A stretch of DNA of 64,000 bases from an uncultured Anaerolineae bacterium (GCA_905479495.1 CAJQMR010000007.1:310001-374000); one strand, 5' to 3'; counted from the stretch's first letter, positions 34,036-43,472 are shown. Notes: generated by a model from the letters alone, not told the origin. Program-made: numbers and translations.

Positions 34036-35058
34036 ATGTCAACGATTGTGACAATTGAGCGTTTTATTTTAGACTACCAGCCGGATTATGCTCGTGGTGA
34101 GTTTACGAATCTTCTCTATGACATAGCCCTGGCCGCCAAAGTAATTGCTCATAAAACCAATCGCGCGGGACTCGTAGATATTTTGGGTCGGGCTGGAGCG
34201 ACCAATATTCAGGGTGAACAGCAGCAAAAGCTGGATGTGTTTGCCGACGACATTATTTTTCGCATTTGTGACCATACCGGCCGCTTGTGCGCTATGGCTT
34301 CTGAAGAAAGAGAAGATATCATTCAAATTCCAGAACAATTTAAAAAAGGCTCTTATGTTTTGGTTTACGATCCGCTGGATGGTTCTTCCAACATTGATGT
34401 AAACGTGAGTATTGGCACCATTTTTGGGATTTATCGCTGTGTTGATTGGGATTTGCGAGGACGTGCCGAAGATGTATTGCAAGCTGGTCGAAAGTTAGTT
34501 GCAGCCGGTTATGTGTTATATGGTTCCAGTACCATGTTAGTGTACACGACAGGGCAAGGTGTTCATGGTTTTACATTAGATCCAGAACTGGGTGAATTCT
34601 TGCTTTCTCATGAGAATATGCGCCTCCCTGATCCGCCTAAGTATTACAGTGTGAACCACGCATATTTTCCGCGTTGGTCTCCAGCCGTGCAGCGCTACCT
34701 GCGCTGGTTACAGGGTGGTGAGGAAGAACACGCCATGTCGTTATCGTCCCGCTACATTGGCTCGCTGGTTGCCGATTTTCACCGAAACTTGTTGCGGGGC
34801 GGTATTTTTTGTTACCCGGCGGAAAAAAATAAGCCAAATGGCAAAATCCGTCTTTTGTATGAAGCCAGTCCTTTGGCATTTCTAGCAGAGCAGGCTGGGG
34901 GATATGCTTCTAATGGGTATCAATCTATTCTGGATATTGAACCGATGGACTTACACCAAAGAACGCCGCTTTTTGTAGGCAATCGCTCTTTGGTTTATCA
35001 ATTGGAGCGGTATTTGCAGGAAGAACAGCCAATCTCTGATTTGGCAGGTAGTGATTAA
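34036..35058 (+). CDS. fbp: Fructose-1,6-bisphosphatase class I
   Basis: The gluconeogenic phosphatase, 340 residues. [30 protein letters not shown] (metal-binding acidic residues), [20 protein letters not shown] and the C-terminal [20 protein letters not shown] are class I signatures. TGGAGG lies 6 bases before the ATG. The gap from cdsA (141 bp) has no obvious promoter; a copy of ACGGCCGT lies in it. Confidence 0.96.
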   Translation: MSTIVTIERFILDYQPDYARGEFTNLLYDIALAAKVIAHKTNRAGLVDILGRAGATNIQGEQQQKLDVFADDIIFRICDHTGRLCAMASEEREDIIQIPEQFKKGSYVLVYDPLDGSSNIDVNVSIGTIFGIYRCVDWDLRGRAEDVLQAGRKLVAAGYVLYGSSTMLVYTTGQGVHGFTLDPELGEFLLSHENMRLPDPPKYYSVNHAYFPRWSPAVQRYLRWLQGGEEEHAMSLSSRYIGSLVADFHRNLLRGGIFCYPAEKNKPNGKIRLLYEASPLAFLAEQAGGYASNGYQSILDIEPMDLHQRTPLFVGNRSLVYQLERYLQEEQPISDLAGSD

Positions 35059-35136
35059 GGGGTATTGTGTGGGGAACGGCCGTTCCCTATACAGGAATAT
35101 AGTAATAAGATACTAGAAATTTACTCAAGGTGAACG

Positions 35137-35165
35137 TTGACGGAGTTTTAAGGGCGTGCTATACT
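35137..35165 (+). promoter_or_regulatory. Strong promoter 400 bp upstream of rho
   Basis: TTGACG (35137-35142), 17 bp spacer, TATACT (35160-35165). The closest downstream gene on this strand is rho. Confidence 0.7.
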
Positions 35166-35571
35166 TTTTTCGCCTATTAGTAGGATGCCTTGTTAACTCC
35201 CTAATTGAGACAAATTGAAAGTTAAAATCCATTTAAAATTTTTAGCCTGCACTGTAAATTCCCCTGAATTTGTGGAAGCCATTTTATTATAATTAGTCAT
35301 TTCAACTGCTGGTGAGAACAGAATACTTTAGTAACAATGAATGTTGACGCCTTTTTAAAAGGTCGAGCAGGTATAGCGTAAACTTACATCTACCCTGTCT
35401 GATATCATTGGAATCAGTACAACTTCATGCTTAATCCCAAATTAATTGCAAAAGCGATAAACCCAAATTTACCATCGATAAAATATTAATTCATTGGCTG
35501 TGCCATTTTGGCTGGCAGATGAAGACCACGTGCTTTATGAGCACGAATTTGTTTGACGCGGAGAAACCTGT
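35166..35571 (+). other. Long AT-rich leader of rho
   Basis: About 400 bases between the promoter and the rho ATG hold no substantial frame. A five-codon ATG frame ending in TAA at about 35340 and a 20-codon frame near 35430 are visible, but both lack a ribosome binding site. rho is often autoregulated through its leader; this layout is compatible with that. Confidence 0.4.
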
Positions 35572-36849
35572 ATGGATATTGGCGAATTAGAATCAAAAAA
35601 GATCACTGAACTGCGCGAGATGGCCAAAGAGATGGAAATCCCTGGCTTTAGCACGATGAAAAAGCAAGGCCTCGTTTACGAAATATTGCGGGCCAATGCT
35701 CAGGCGCAAGGCTATGATTTTCGTGGTGGTGTGTTAGAAATCGTAGATGATGACAAGCAAACGATGGGCTTTTTGCGTGCCAAAAATTATTTACCTGGCC
35801 CAGATGATATTTATGTCTCAAATTCTCAAATTCGTCGCCTGGGTTTGCGCACAGGTGATTGGGTCATGGGGCAAGTGCGAGCCCCCAAGGACAATGAGAA
35901 ATATTTTAGCCTGTTGCGTGTGGAATCTGTCAATGGCTTAAGTCCAGATTTAGCTAAAAAACGCCCTCGCTATGAATCTTTAACCCCCATTTTCCCTGAT
36001 CAAAAACTAAAATTAGAAACGCAGCCAAATATTTTATCGACCCGTTTGCTTGATTTGGTTGCGCCTATTGGCCGCGGCCAGCGTGGTTTGATTGTGTCAC
36101 CACCAAAGGCTGGTAAAACAACCGTCTTGAAGGAAATTGCTAACGGTATCTCAGCCAATTATCCTGATGTGCATTTGATGGTGGTATTGATTGGCGAGCG
36201 CCCAGAAGAAGTAACGGACATGGACCGCTCTATTGATGGCGAAGTGATTAGTTCTACCTTTGATGAACCGGTGCGCCAGCATTGTAAAGTATCGGAGATG
36301 GCTTTGGAGCGGGCCAAACGTTTGGTGGAAGGTGGTCGAGATGTGGTAATTTTGCTGGACTCCATTACCCGGTTGGCACGTGGCTATAACCTGACGGTGT
36401 CGCCCAGCGGCCGTACGTTGTCTGGTGGTTTGGACCCGACAGCCTTGTATCCTCCCAAGCGTTTTTTTGGTGCGGCCCGTAATCTGGAATTTGGTGGGAG
36501 TCTGACGATCATTGGTACTTGTTTGGTAGATACCGGCAGCCGTATGGATGATGTGATTTACGAAGAGTTCAAGGGTACCGGTAACATGGAACTGCTCCTG
36601 AGCCGTCGTTTGCAAGAACGTCGCGTCTTCCCCGCCTTCGACATTGAACGGTCCAGCACCCGCCGTGAAGATTTACTGCTCTCTGGCGACGAATTACAGC
36701 GCGTGTACATGATGCGCCGCATGTTGGGCCATCTCATGGATACACCTGGCTACGACATCAGCAGCGCCACGGGTGCGGTGATGGAACGTTTGCGAGGCAC
36801 AAAGACTAATTATGAGTTCCTGGAGACATTGACCAAAGATATGATGTAG
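35572..36849 (+). CDS. rho: Transcription termination factor Rho
   Basis: The hexameric RNA helicase, 425 residues. The N-terminal domain ([20 protein letters not shown]) is followed by the RNA-binding cold-shock-like domain ([18 protein letters not shown]). The ATPase carries Walker [26 protein letters not shown], Walker [18 protein letters not shown], the Q loop GALDPT-like [15 protein letters not shown] and the R loop segment [20 protein letters not shown]. There is no large N-terminal insertion such as that of actinobacterial Rho. An inverted repeat and an intrinsic terminator follow. Confidence 0.98.
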   Translation: MDIGELESKKITELREMAKEMEIPGFSTMKKQGLVYEILRANAQAQGYDFRGGVLEIVDDDKQTMGFLRAKNYLPGPDDIYVSNSQIRRLGLRTGDWVMGQVRAPKDNEKYFSLLRVESVNGLSPDLAKKRPRYESLTPIFPDQKLKLETQPNILSTRLLDLVAPIGRGQRGLIVSPPKAGKTTVLKEIANGISANYPDVHLMVVLIGERPEEVTDMDRSIDGEVISSTFDEPVRQHCKVSEMALERAKRLVEGGRDVVILLDSITRLARGYNLTVSPSGRTLSGGLDPTALYPPKRFFGAARNLEFGGSLTIIGTCLVDTGSRMDDVIYEEFKGTGNMELLLSRRLQERRVFPAFDIERSSTRREDLLLSGDELQRVYMMRRMLGHLMDTPGYDISSATGAVMERLRGTKTNYEFLETLTKDMM

Positions 36850-36856
36850 TCGATTA

Positions 36857-36916
36857 GACCCTAGGGGTTTAAATATCGATAGGACAATATCCCAAGAAAT
36901 AAACCTTTAGGGTTTG
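36857..36916. repeat. Inverted repeat after rho
   Basis: ACCCTAGGGGTTTA and TAAACCTTTAGGGTTT pair imperfectly around a 28-base AT-rich loop; similar in plan to the ACCCGAAGGGT repeat after metK. Confidence 0.65.
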
Positions 36917-36935
36917 GAACGTGAATGAACTGTAA

Positions 36936-36965
36936 GAAAACGGGTCTGGCAACAGGCCCGTTTTT
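36936..36965 (+). terminator. Intrinsic terminator after rho
   Basis: AAACGGGTCTG, loop GCAA, CAGGCCCGTTTTTG: a stem of about 9 bp with one mismatch followed by five T. Confidence 0.85.
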
Positions 36966-37005
36966 GCTGTGTGTGGGCTTTGTGATAGCATCCTGAGCTT
37001 GAGCT

Positions 37006-38082
37006 ATGAATAATGAGCAGCGTTTTTGGCACCGCTTAAGCGGGCATCTTATATTGGCGGGTGGCGCATTAATTTTAATTGCACTGGGGCAGTTCCAATG
37101 GGGAACAACGGCCGAATCTCAGGCCCTGGTAGCTACGGCCGTTGCCACTCAACCTCCTATCGTCCAAGCCGGAACAGAAGAAACGGCAGTACCGCCCACA
37201 CCACTTCCCCAAGGTCCGCTGCCCGTCATCAACGATAGCAGCCTGGCCCCGGTGCCGAACCCTCGTACTTACCAGACAAAACTGCCAGCCCACAATTTCC
37301 AAATGCACGAAGTAGCCCGTGGCGAAACGCCCAACATCATTGCCGATCAATATGGCATCTCTGCTGATACGCTGTTGGGCGGCAATACCTGGCTCAGTCA
37401 GGAGTCTAACCAACTCCAGGTAGGGGCACAGCTGGTGATTTTGCCGGTGAATGGGGTGCTGCATAAGGTGCGGGTCGGCGAAACTATCGAAAGTATTGCT
37501 GAACTGTACCAGGTTCCACCGGCCGACATCATTGCTTATGAGCCGAATAATCTGGAATTTCCCTTTTACCGGTTGGTACCGGAATCTGAACTGGTGGTTC
37601 CTGGTGCTTCGATAGGCCAATTTTTCTTTACGGCACCCAAATCGGTGGCGACCAATGCCGCAGGGCAGCCACAGTGGAAGGTGTTTGGTACGGGAACGTA
37701 TATTTGGCCATCAAACGGCCGTTGTATTACCCAATTTTATAACGGCTTCCATCCCGCTATCGATGTTTCTGCCAGTGAAGGTTCGCCCGTCTACGCTTCA
37801 GATACGGGTACCGTTACCTACGCCAGCTTTGCTGCCGGAACCTACTATGATTACGGCAATTTGATTGTCATCAATCATGGTAACGGCTTTGAGACGTTTT
37901 ATGCGCATCTTAGCAGCATTGGCGTCTTTCCTGGGCAGACGGTGACCCAAGGAGATCTGATTGGCTATACCGGCAATACGGGGCGGTCCAGCGGTCCCCA
38001 TATCCACTTTGAAATCCGCGATAATGATTTCCGCACCAATCCTCTCGACCGCCTAGGCGGTGGCTACCAGAATTGCACCTGA
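37006..38082 (+). CDS. LysM-M23 cell-wall endopeptidase, copy 1
   Basis: A 358-residue envelope protein. One N-terminal membrane helix (about 13-30) precedes a Pro/Thr linker. Two LysM modules follow (about 100-148, HEVARGETPNIIADQYGISA; and 151-197, HKVRVGETIESIAELYQVPP). The zinc M23 peptidase (about 225-350) has ligands in FHPAIDVS and the HxH of GPHIHFEI. Such proteins bind peptidoglycan and cut its cross-links. A near-identical arrangement follows immediately, so the pair is a tandem duplication. Confidence 0.9.
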   Translation: MNNEQRFWHRLSGHLILAGGALILIALGQFQWGTTAESQALVATAVATQPPIVQAGTEETAVPPTPLPQGPLPVINDSSLAPVPNPRTYQTKLPAHNFQMHEVARGETPNIIADQYGISADTLLGGNTWLSQESNQLQVGAQLVILPVNGVLHKVRVGETIESIAELYQVPPADIIAYEPNNLEFPFYRLVPESELVVPGASIGQFFFTAPKSVATNAAGQPQWKVFGTGTYIWPSNGRCITQFYNGFHPAIDVSASEGSPVYASDTGTVTYASFAAGTYYDYGNLIVINHGNGFETFYAHLSSIGVFPGQTVTQGDLIGYTGNTGRSSGPHIHFEIRDNDFRTNPLDRLGGGYQNCT

Positions 38083-38094
38083 TAATCATTCACA

Positions 38095-38149
38095 TTTCCC
38101 CGGAAACTGCCTATGTGATCCCTATCTCGTTTAGAAGTTTCCGGGAAAG
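38095..38149. repeat. Inverted repeat, TTTCCCCGGAAACT family, between the LysM-M23 paralogues
   Basis: TTTCCCCGGAAACTGC and GAAGTTTCCGGGAAAG are complementary arms around a 22-base loop; same family as 12072-12126. Confidence 0.8.
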
Positions 38150-38172
38150 TTTGTGTTGAAACGAGTATTGTT

Positions 38173-39249
38173 ATGAACAACTTTGGATCGATCTGGCGAC
38201 GTTTGCAAGAACATATTGGGCAAGGACATTTGGTCATTGTGGGCATCGCTTTGCTCATTTTGTTGATATGGCGCTTTGGGCTGCGGCCCAGCATTGCGGC
38301 CGTGGCAGAGGGTGAAGATGTGGAAACGGCCGTATCTCTATCCCTCACCGCAACCACTGAACCAGACGCCACCCCTGACCCGCTCCAGTTTGGCACAGGC
38401 GATCTGCCCGTGCTGGATGACAGCAGCCTGGCTCCTGCACCCAATCCACGCACTTTCGAGGGCAAATTGCCCCACCATGAGTTCATCACCCACACCGTGG
38501 TGCGGGGGGAAACCCCCAACGGCATTGCCGAACAGTATGGCATTGAGGCAGAAACTATCCTGGGCGGCAATCCCCGCTTAAGCGAAGAGTCCAGCCTGTT
38601 GCAAGTGGGTACCGAACTCATTATTTTGCCTATCGACGGTGTTTTGCACGACGTGCAGCCCGGCGACACGCTGGAAAGCGTCTCCGAGCAGTACGGCATT
38701 CCCACCGAGGACATTATCGCTTACGAGCCAAACAACCTGGAATTTCCCTATCGCCTACAGCCAGATACCCAAATCATGGTACCTGGTGCCGTACGTGAAC
38801 TGTTTGTCTGGACACCACCCGATCTTTCCTCTGTGGGTGGCACCTCCACGGAAGGAGGCAGCGTTCGTCCTGTGATTGTGGGCACGGGCACCTTTATCTA
38901 CCCTGTTAATTCGCGCAACTTCACGCAATACTTCTGGTATGGTCATCCGGGGATTGATATTGCGCTGCCGGAAGGTTCGGCCGTCTACGCCTCCGACACG
39001 GGGACGGTAACCTTTGCTGGGTGGAATGTGTATGGCTACGGTAATTTGATCGTGGTCAACCATGGTAATGGTTACGAAACCTTTTACGGCCATCTCAGCA
39101 GCTTTAACGTGGTGCCTGGGCAAATTGTGTATCAGGGGAACGTGATTGGGGGGACAGGCAACACCGGTAATTCCTCTGGTCCGCACATCCATTTCGAGAT
39201 TCGTATCAACAATAACCGGGACAACCCGTGTTGGTATATCGGCTGCTAG
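38173..39249 (+). CDS. LysM-M23 cell-wall endopeptidase, copy 2
   Basis: Also 358 residues with the same plan as the preceding gene: N-terminal membrane helix (about 18-35), shared linker motif LDDSSLAPAPNPRTFEGKLP, two LysM modules (HTVVRGETPNGIAEQYGIEA; HDVQPGDTLESVSEQYGIPT) and an M23 domain with GHPGIDIALPEGS and GPHIHFEIR. The divergence between copies is greatest in the linkers and just before the peptidase. The ATG has no strong Shine-Dalgarno sequence. A hairpin between the copies may end the first transcript. Confidence 0.9.
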   Translation: MNNFGSIWRRLQEHIGQGHLVIVGIALLILLIWRFGLRPSIAAVAEGEDVETAVSLSLTATTEPDATPDPLQFGTGDLPVLDDSSLAPAPNPRTFEGKLPHHEFITHTVVRGETPNGIAEQYGIEAETILGGNPRLSEESSLLQVGTELIILPIDGVLHDVQPGDTLESVSEQYGIPTEDIIAYEPNNLEFPYRLQPDTQIMVPGAVRELFVWTPPDLSSVGGTSTEGGSVRPVIVGTGTFIYPVNSRNFTQYFWYGHPGIDIALPEGSAVYASDTGTVTFAGWNVYGYGNLIVVNHGNGYETFYGHLSSFNVVPGQIVYQGNVIGGTGNTGNSSGPHIHFEIRINNNRDNPCWYIGC

Positions 39250-39251
39250 AA

Positions 39252-39325
39252 TTCAGTAATCGGTTATCCGTGATCGGTAATCAGTGGTCCGTTTACCGTT
39301 AACCGATTACGGATTACCGACCACC
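39252..39325. repeat. Inverted repeat, GGTAATCGG word family, overlapping the end of rlmN
   Basis: AGTAATCGGTTATCCGTGAT on the left and TTAACCGATTACGGATTACC on the right. The last codons and stop of the minus-strand rlmN gene (VVGNP-stop) are written in the right arm. Confidence 0.8.
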
Positions 39326-40359
39326 CGATCTCGCAGCTGTCCACACCCTGCCTGAATATCAATGCCGCGCCGTACGCGAACGGTGCTGCTGACACCATAG
39401 TGCGACAGCTCTGCCTGAAAGCCATCAACCCGTTCTTTGGAGGAAGGGCCGCCGCTGTAGCCAGAGGTGGGATTCAGCGGGATCAGGTTCACGTGGCATA
39501 ACATGCCGTGCAACAAGTTCCCCAGGGCACGAGCCTGTTCAATCGTGTCGTTTTCTCCAGAAATGAGCGCCCATTCAAACGTGAGCCGCCGCCCCGTTTT
39601 TTCAATGTAGTAGTGACAGGCTTCAATCAAATCGTCGATAGGCCAGCGGCTGTTGACGGGGATGAGTTTGTCCCGCTCGGCGTCGGTGGCGGCGTGTAGG
39701 GAGATGGCTAGTGGGGTTTGGCGCTGCTCGTCAGCGTAACGGCGAATGGCAGGGACCAGCCCCACTGTGGAGATGGTGATCTTGCGCGCGCCCAGATTGA
39801 AGCCAGTTTCATCCGTCAGGCGGTCGAGGGCGGCCAGGGTGTTTTTATAGTTGTGCAGCGGCTCGCCCATGCCCATCATCACAATGTTGGTGACGTGCTC
39901 TTCAGTTTGGGCCAGCTCATGGGCAAAGAAAAGCACCTGGGCCACAATTTCGCTGACGGTGAGGTTGCGAAAGAAGCCCATCTGCCCGGTGGCGCAAAAG
40001 ACACAGCCCATAGCGCAGCCCGCCTGGGTGCTGATGCACAGGGTACGCCGTTTCTCATAGCGCATGAGCACTGTTTCGATGTATTGGCTATCAGGTAGTT
40101 GGAAGAGCACTTTTTTGGTTTGGCCATCGCTGGAATATTGTTCGCTGGCGATGGTGGCGGTGTGGACAACGGCCGTTTCTTCTAATTTCTCAACCAATGT
40201 TTTAGGCAAATTCCGCATCTCGGAAAATTCGGTGACGTACTTGGTGTACAGCCAATTCCATACCTGTTGCGCCCGAAACTTTGGCTCGCCCAACTCAGCC
40301 AGGAACTCAATCAGCGCTTCAAATGTCAAATCATAAATGTTCGTTTTGTCTTGCAGCAT
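39307..40359 (-). CDS. rlmN: RlmN-type 23S rRNA/tRNA adenine-C2 methyltransferase, copy 1
   Basis: A radical-SAM enzyme that methylates A2503 of 23S rRNA and A37 of some tRNAs. The cluster motif CAMGCVFC binds the 4Fe-4S cluster. GMGEPLHNYKNTLAAL, ISTVGLVPAIRR, LAISLHAATDAERDKLIPVN and HVNLIPLNPTSGYSGG are family signatures. The C-terminal AGCGQLR holds the mechanistic cysteine that forms the methyl-transfer adduct. I prefer ATG 40359 (350 residues); a GTG at 40371 is possible. The C-terminal residues are written in a dispersed repeat. A second homologue is at 62076-63134. Confidence 0.93.
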   Translation of the reverse strand: MLQDKTNIYDLTFEALIEFLAELGEPKFRAQQVWNWLYTKYVTEFSEMRNLPKTLVEKLEETAVVHTATIASEQYSSDGQTKKVLFQLPDSQYIETVLMRYEKRRTLCISTQAGCAMGCVFCATGQMGFFRNLTVSEIVAQVLFFAHELAQTEEHVTNIVMMGMGEPLHNYKNTLAALDRLTDETGFNLGARKITISTVGLVPAIRRYADEQRQTPLAISLHAATDAERDKLIPVNSRWPIDDLIEACHYYIEKTGRRLTFEWALISGENDTIEQARALGNLLHGMLCHVNLIPLNPTSGYSGGPSSKERVDGFQAELSHYGVSSTVRVRRGIDIQAGCGQLRDRVVGNP

Positions 40360-40435
40360 AGTGGCGCACACCTTTTTGTTGGAGTATACCCTACTTTGGT
40401 TTTGGCATACGGCCGTTACCCCAAAAATCCTTAAT

Positions 40436-41221
40436 CTAAGGCAGCAGCTCGGCTAAATTGTGTAGCAAGTAGGTGGGAATGATGGTTGACTGAACGGCCG
40501 TTTCCAAATCAGTTGCCCCCGTCAACGCCAGGGCCGCCGCCATGCCTGCTTCCAATCCCATCAGCACATCGGTTTCCAAACGGTCACCGGTCATCAGGCA
40601 TTGTTTGGCAGGGAGGTTGAGCCGCCCTAAAATGGCTTCTGCCATGTAGTTGGATGGTTTGCCCACAACCGCCTCAACCTGGCTGTTGGTGCAAGCTTCG
40701 ATGGCGGCAATCATGGCGGCGGCATCCGGTTCGCCGCCACCGGAAACGGGGCAGTAGCGGTCGGCGTTGGTGGCAAAAAAGCGGGCACCGTGCTGAATGG
40801 CGTCAAACGCGATTTGCAGCTTGCGGTATTCAAACGTGCGGTCGAAGCTGGCGATGACGGCTTCGACCTGGCTGGCCTCATCAGTGAGCGTAAAGCCTGC
40901 GGCCGTTAACTCAGCACATAATGATTGTTCGCCAACCACAAAGAGAGCGGCCCCGGGCATGCGCCGCTGTAAAAAGTCTACCATCACGTAGGACGAATTG
41001 ATCACGTCGCTGACCGGTGTAGGCAGGCCCAGACGGGTTAATTTTTGAGCGTAATCTTGCCGGGTGCGGGTGGGATTGTTGGACAAAAAGACCGTTCGTT
41101 TGCCCATTTGCCGCAGTTTGGTAATAGTTTCGCCTGCCGTGGGCAGCAGCGCTTCTCCCAGATAAATGGTGCCGTCCAGGTCAAAAATGTAGGCGTCATA
41201 AAGCCTGTTTGGTGTTGTCAT
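40436..41221 (-). CDS. HAD-IIA family phosphatase (NagD/AraL-like)
   Basis: A 261-residue haloacid-dehalogenase hydrolase. The nucleophile motif is AYIFDLDGTIYLGEALLP; motif II is VFLSNNPTRTRQDYA. A C2-type cap domain follows, and the motif III/IV segment reads VVGKPSNYMAEAIL ... LMTGDRLETDVLMGLEAGM. NagD-type enzymes dephosphorylate nucleotides, sugar phosphates or phosphoglycolate; the actual substrate is not evident. AAGG lies 6 bases before the ATG at 41221. It is 77 bp upstream of rlmN on the same strand. Confidence 0.9.
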   Translation of the reverse strand: MTTPNRLYDAYIFDLDGTIYLGEALLPTAGETITKLRQMGKRTVFLSNNPTRTRQDYAQKLTRLGLPTPVSDVINSSYVMVDFLQRRMPGAALFVVGEQSLCAELTAAGFTLTDEASQVEAVIASFDRTFEYRKLQIAFDAIQHGARFFATNADRYCPVSGGGEPDAAAMIAAIEACTNSQVEAVVGKPSNYMAEAILGRLNLPAKQCLMTGDRLETDVLMGLEAGMAAALALTGATDLETAVQSTIIPTYLLHNLAELLP

Positions 41222-41406
41222 GTCTGCCTTTTTATGCGATTGATAAATTAGGGGAGATCGTAATCTATCTGGCCCATTTTTGCACAATCTGGCGGAAATA
41301 ATTCAAGATTGCACAGATTCATCAGATAGGTTCGGCTCAATTTATCTAATCTGTTTGTACACACGGTTCATTGGCTGAGATACAAATGATTAATATGCCT
41401 GGCTGG

Positions 41407-41434
41407 TTGAACAATTAGCAGAATTAACGATAAT
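41407..41434 (+). promoter_or_regulatory. Probable promoter of the Cys-rich protein/HAD genes
   Basis: TTGAAC (41407-41412), 16 bp spacer, GATAAT (41429-41434), 44 bp before the ATG at 41479. The rest of the divergent gap (41222-41406) shows only degenerate CAGATT/ATCTG words. Confidence 0.5.
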
Positions 41435-41478
41435 GGATAGCGACGAGTGCTGAAGCAAAAGTAACATTGTGAGGCTTT

Positions 41479-41826
41479 ATGAAAACACCTGCCGGAAAAG
41501 AGTGCCGGTTTTACTACCAAAATTTCCATCGCGGCCGTTCAGAGCAAGAGTGCCGCCTCATTATGGGGAACCCCCGTTCAGAAGAATGGCGGCCTGCTGA
41601 TTGCAGCAAATGTCCTGTGCCCGATATTTTGTTGGCTAACAGCAATCCCAACCTGGTTTTGGAAGCAACCGTCGAGAAAGGTTTTTTAGGGATGAACCGC
41701 CGGGTAACCGTAAAAGCGTTTTGCAGCAAGCACCTCATTGATGTCGCAAAACCGCAGGTGGGTTGCCCCGAATGTGCCCGCGAGAAACCGGGTTTGCCGG
41801 ATTTATTTGATAATCTTGACAAGTGA
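41479..41826 (+). CDS. Cysteine-rich zinc-ribbon-like hypothetical protein
   Basis: A 115-residue protein with seven cysteines: Cys9, Cys25, a CSKC pair in the PADCSKCPVPD segment (about 42-45), one in FCSKHLI, and GCPECAREK near the end. The spacing suggests one or two zinc-binding knuckles; FCSKH could contribute a His. The middle is a beta-rich stretch (NPNLVLEATVEKGFLGMNRR). GAGG lies 5 bases before the ATG. No family was recognised. It precedes a HAD phosphatase across a repeat. Confidence 0.6.
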   Translation: MKTPAGKECRFYYQNFHRGRSEQECRLIMGNPRSEEWRPADCSKCPVPDILLANSNPNLVLEATVEKGFLGMNRRVTVKAFCSKHLIDVAKPQVGCPECAREKPGLPDLFDNLDK

Positions 41827-41828
41827 GG

Positions 41829-41910
41829 GAGAAAAGAGTGAGAAGTGAAACGTTGCCAGGATCCTTCAGATTTTTCACCTGCAACCTGCCACTTGTCACC
41901 TGCCAACAAC
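41829..41910. repeat. Inverted repeat, GTGGCAGGTGACAAG-type word family
   Basis: The gap holds GAGAAAAGAGTGAGAAGTG and, after an interruption, TTTTTCACCTGCAACCTGCC ACTTGTCACCTGCC. CACCTGC/CAACCTGCC words are reiterated and match the complement of the GTTGCAGGTGGCAGG words at 61930-61950. It is abutted by the HAD start. Confidence 0.6.
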
Positions 41911-41913
41911 TTT

Positions 41914-42648
41914 ATGATTCAAGCCATTCTTTTTGATTTAGATGATACGCTGCTGGGCAACGATATGGATAAATTTTTGCCCGGCTATTTTTCTTTATTG
42001 GGCGAATATGCTGCTCAGTACATGCCGCGCGAGCAGTTCATGGCCGAGTTGATGACCTGCACCCAGGCCATGATTCAAAGTGACGATCCAGCGTTGACAA
42101 ACCGGGACGTGTTTTGGCAGCTTTTTGCCCAGCGCACCGGGTTGGATAGTGAGGAGCTGGAAGCGTTTTTCGATCAGTTTTACCGGAACCAGTTTTTGCA
42201 GCTGGAATCACGTACGGTGAAACGGCCGTTTGCCGCCAAACTGGTTCAGCTTTGCCTGGATAAGCATCTGGATGTCGTCGTTGCCACTAACCCGCTGTTC
42301 CCATTGGTGGCCATCGAGGCGCGGCTTGCCTGGGCTGGACTTCCGGTTGAGGCCTACGATTTTGCCCTGGTGACGGCTTACGAAAACATGCATGCTACCA
42401 AACCCTCTCCGGCTTACTACTCAGAAATTCTGGAAAAGATAAACTGCGCGCCAGAAAATGCGCTCATGGTAGGCAACGATTGGGAAAACGACATTGCGCC
42501 TGCTCACAGTGTGGGGATACCCACTTACTGGCTGGCTCCGGAAGAGGCTGTGAAGCCGGACAAAACCCCTAGCTATCGTGGGACCTCGCTGCAAGATCTG
42601 TATGTGCTGCTGGCAGCAGGCTGGGAGCCGGTGGTCAGTAAGCAGTAA
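41914..42648 (+). CDS. HAD superfamily phosphatase
   Basis: A 244-residue HAD hydrolase with the helical C1 cap typical of the phosphoglycolate-phosphatase/beta-phosphoglucomutase group. Motif I is ILFDLDDTLLGND (nucleophile and acid Asp), motif II lies in VVVATNPLFPL, motif III is the Lys of HATKPSPAYYSEIL, and motif IV is LMVGNDWENDI. The start ATG at 41914 follows the repeat and lacks a Shine-Dalgarno sequence. The substrate is not predictable. It precedes the nucleotidyltransferase gene by 60 bp. Confidence 0.88.
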   Translation: MIQAILFDLDDTLLGNDMDKFLPGYFSLLGEYAAQYMPREQFMAELMTCTQAMIQSDDPALTNRDVFWQLFAQRTGLDSEELEAFFDQFYRNQFLQLESRTVKRPFAAKLVQLCLDKHLDVVVATNPLFPLVAIEARLAWAGLPVEAYDFALVTAYENMHATKPSPAYYSEILEKINCAPENALMVGNDWENDIAPAHSVGIPTYWLAPEEAVKPDKTPSYRGTSLQDLYVLLAAGWEPVVSKQ

Positions 42649-42680
42649 TCAGTGGCCGGTAATCGGTGATCGGTAACCCT
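42635..42680. repeat. GGTAATCGGTGATCGGTAA word repeat
   Basis: CAGTAAGCAGTAATCAGTGG followed by CCGGTAATCGGTGATCGGTA: the GGTAATC word repeated in one orientation, as a half-structure of the inverted repeats. It begins inside the last codons of the HAD gene. Confidence 0.6.
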
Positions 42681-42708
42681 CACGCATCATAAATCATTCA
42701 GACAAGCC

Positions 42709-43413
42709 ATGAATTTCCCCACAGTGCAAAAAGCGATTGTGTTGGCGGCGGGGCGGGGGAAGCGGCTACGGCCGTATACCGATCACACCCCCAAACCGAT
42801 GCTGCTTTGGAACGGCCGTCCCACCATCCACACCATTCTCGCAGCCCTGGCCACAATGGGCGTGTCCGATGTTTGTCTCATCACCCATTATCTGGCTGAA
42901 CAAATTGAAGCGTTTGTAGGAGATGGGGCAGTCTGGGATTTGCAGACTTGTTTTGTACGGCAGGAAGCGATGAATGGGACGGCAACGGCCGTTCAACTGG
43001 CCGCTGATTTTATTGACTCCCCCACCATCATTGTGGCCGCCGATTACATTTTGCCGCCTACTTACCTGCACGAATTGCACACTGCCTACCTGGCAGCAGG
43101 CACGCCGCTGGCCACCAGCCTCAAGGCGCTGCCAGCGGATGAACTGGGGCAGCGCAGCAGCGTCCGCTTTGCTGTCGATGGCACGATTGCCGAGGTGGTA
43201 GAGAAACCAGCCGACGGACAGGCCCCTAGCAACATTGGGGCATCGCTCATCTACATTGTGCCGCCGCAGATACGGCCGTATCTCACAAACCTAAACGCTT
43301 CACCGCGCGGTGAATATGAGCTGCCCACCGTCATTAATCAGATGGTGCGGGATGGTTACAAGTTGTTTGGTTTGCTCCAACCCACTCCCCAAGAATGGCA
43401 CCCCCAAAATTAG
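42709..43413 (+). CDS. Nucleotidyltransferase (sugar-1-phosphate NTP transferase family)
   Basis: A 234-residue Rossmann-like NTP_transferase. The nucleotide-binding start AIVLAAGRGKRLRPYTDHTP with PKPML is diagnostic. The central DYI in VAADYILPP takes the metal-site position, and EKPADGQAPSNIGASLIYIV is the second half of the active site. Family members make UDP- or GDP-sugars (GlmU, ManC, MurU). The lack of a C-terminal left-handed helix and the short length resemble MurU or N-terminal-only enzymes. It could supply sugar nucleotides, but substrate is unknown. Ends at a hairpin. Confidence 0.88.
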   Translation: MNFPTVQKAIVLAAGRGKRLRPYTDHTPKPMLLWNGRPTIHTILAALATMGVSDVCLITHYLAEQIEAFVGDGAVWDLQTCFVRQEAMNGTATAVQLAADFIDSPTIIVAADYILPPTYLHELHTAYLAAGTPLATSLKALPADELGQRSSVRFAVDGTIAEVVEKPADGQAPSNIGASLIYIVPPQIRPYLTNLNASPRGEYELPTVINQMVRDGYKLFGLLQPTPQEWHPQN

Positions 43414-43472
43414 GAGTGGCGGTCCTGGGTCTAAACACGATAAAAAGGTTCAGATTTAGGACTGCCACTCCT
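43412..43472. repeat. Inverted repeat AGGAGTGGCGGTCCT / AGGACTGCCACTCCT
   Basis: Fifteen-base arms with one mismatch around a loop of about 30 bases; lies between convergent genes (nucleotidyltransferase and YCII protein) and could terminate both. Confidence 0.85.

Noticed and set aside
35340..35495. Very short ATG frames in the rho leader, as possible leader peptides.
   Set aside because: No ribosome binding sites and no codon pattern suggesting attenuation.
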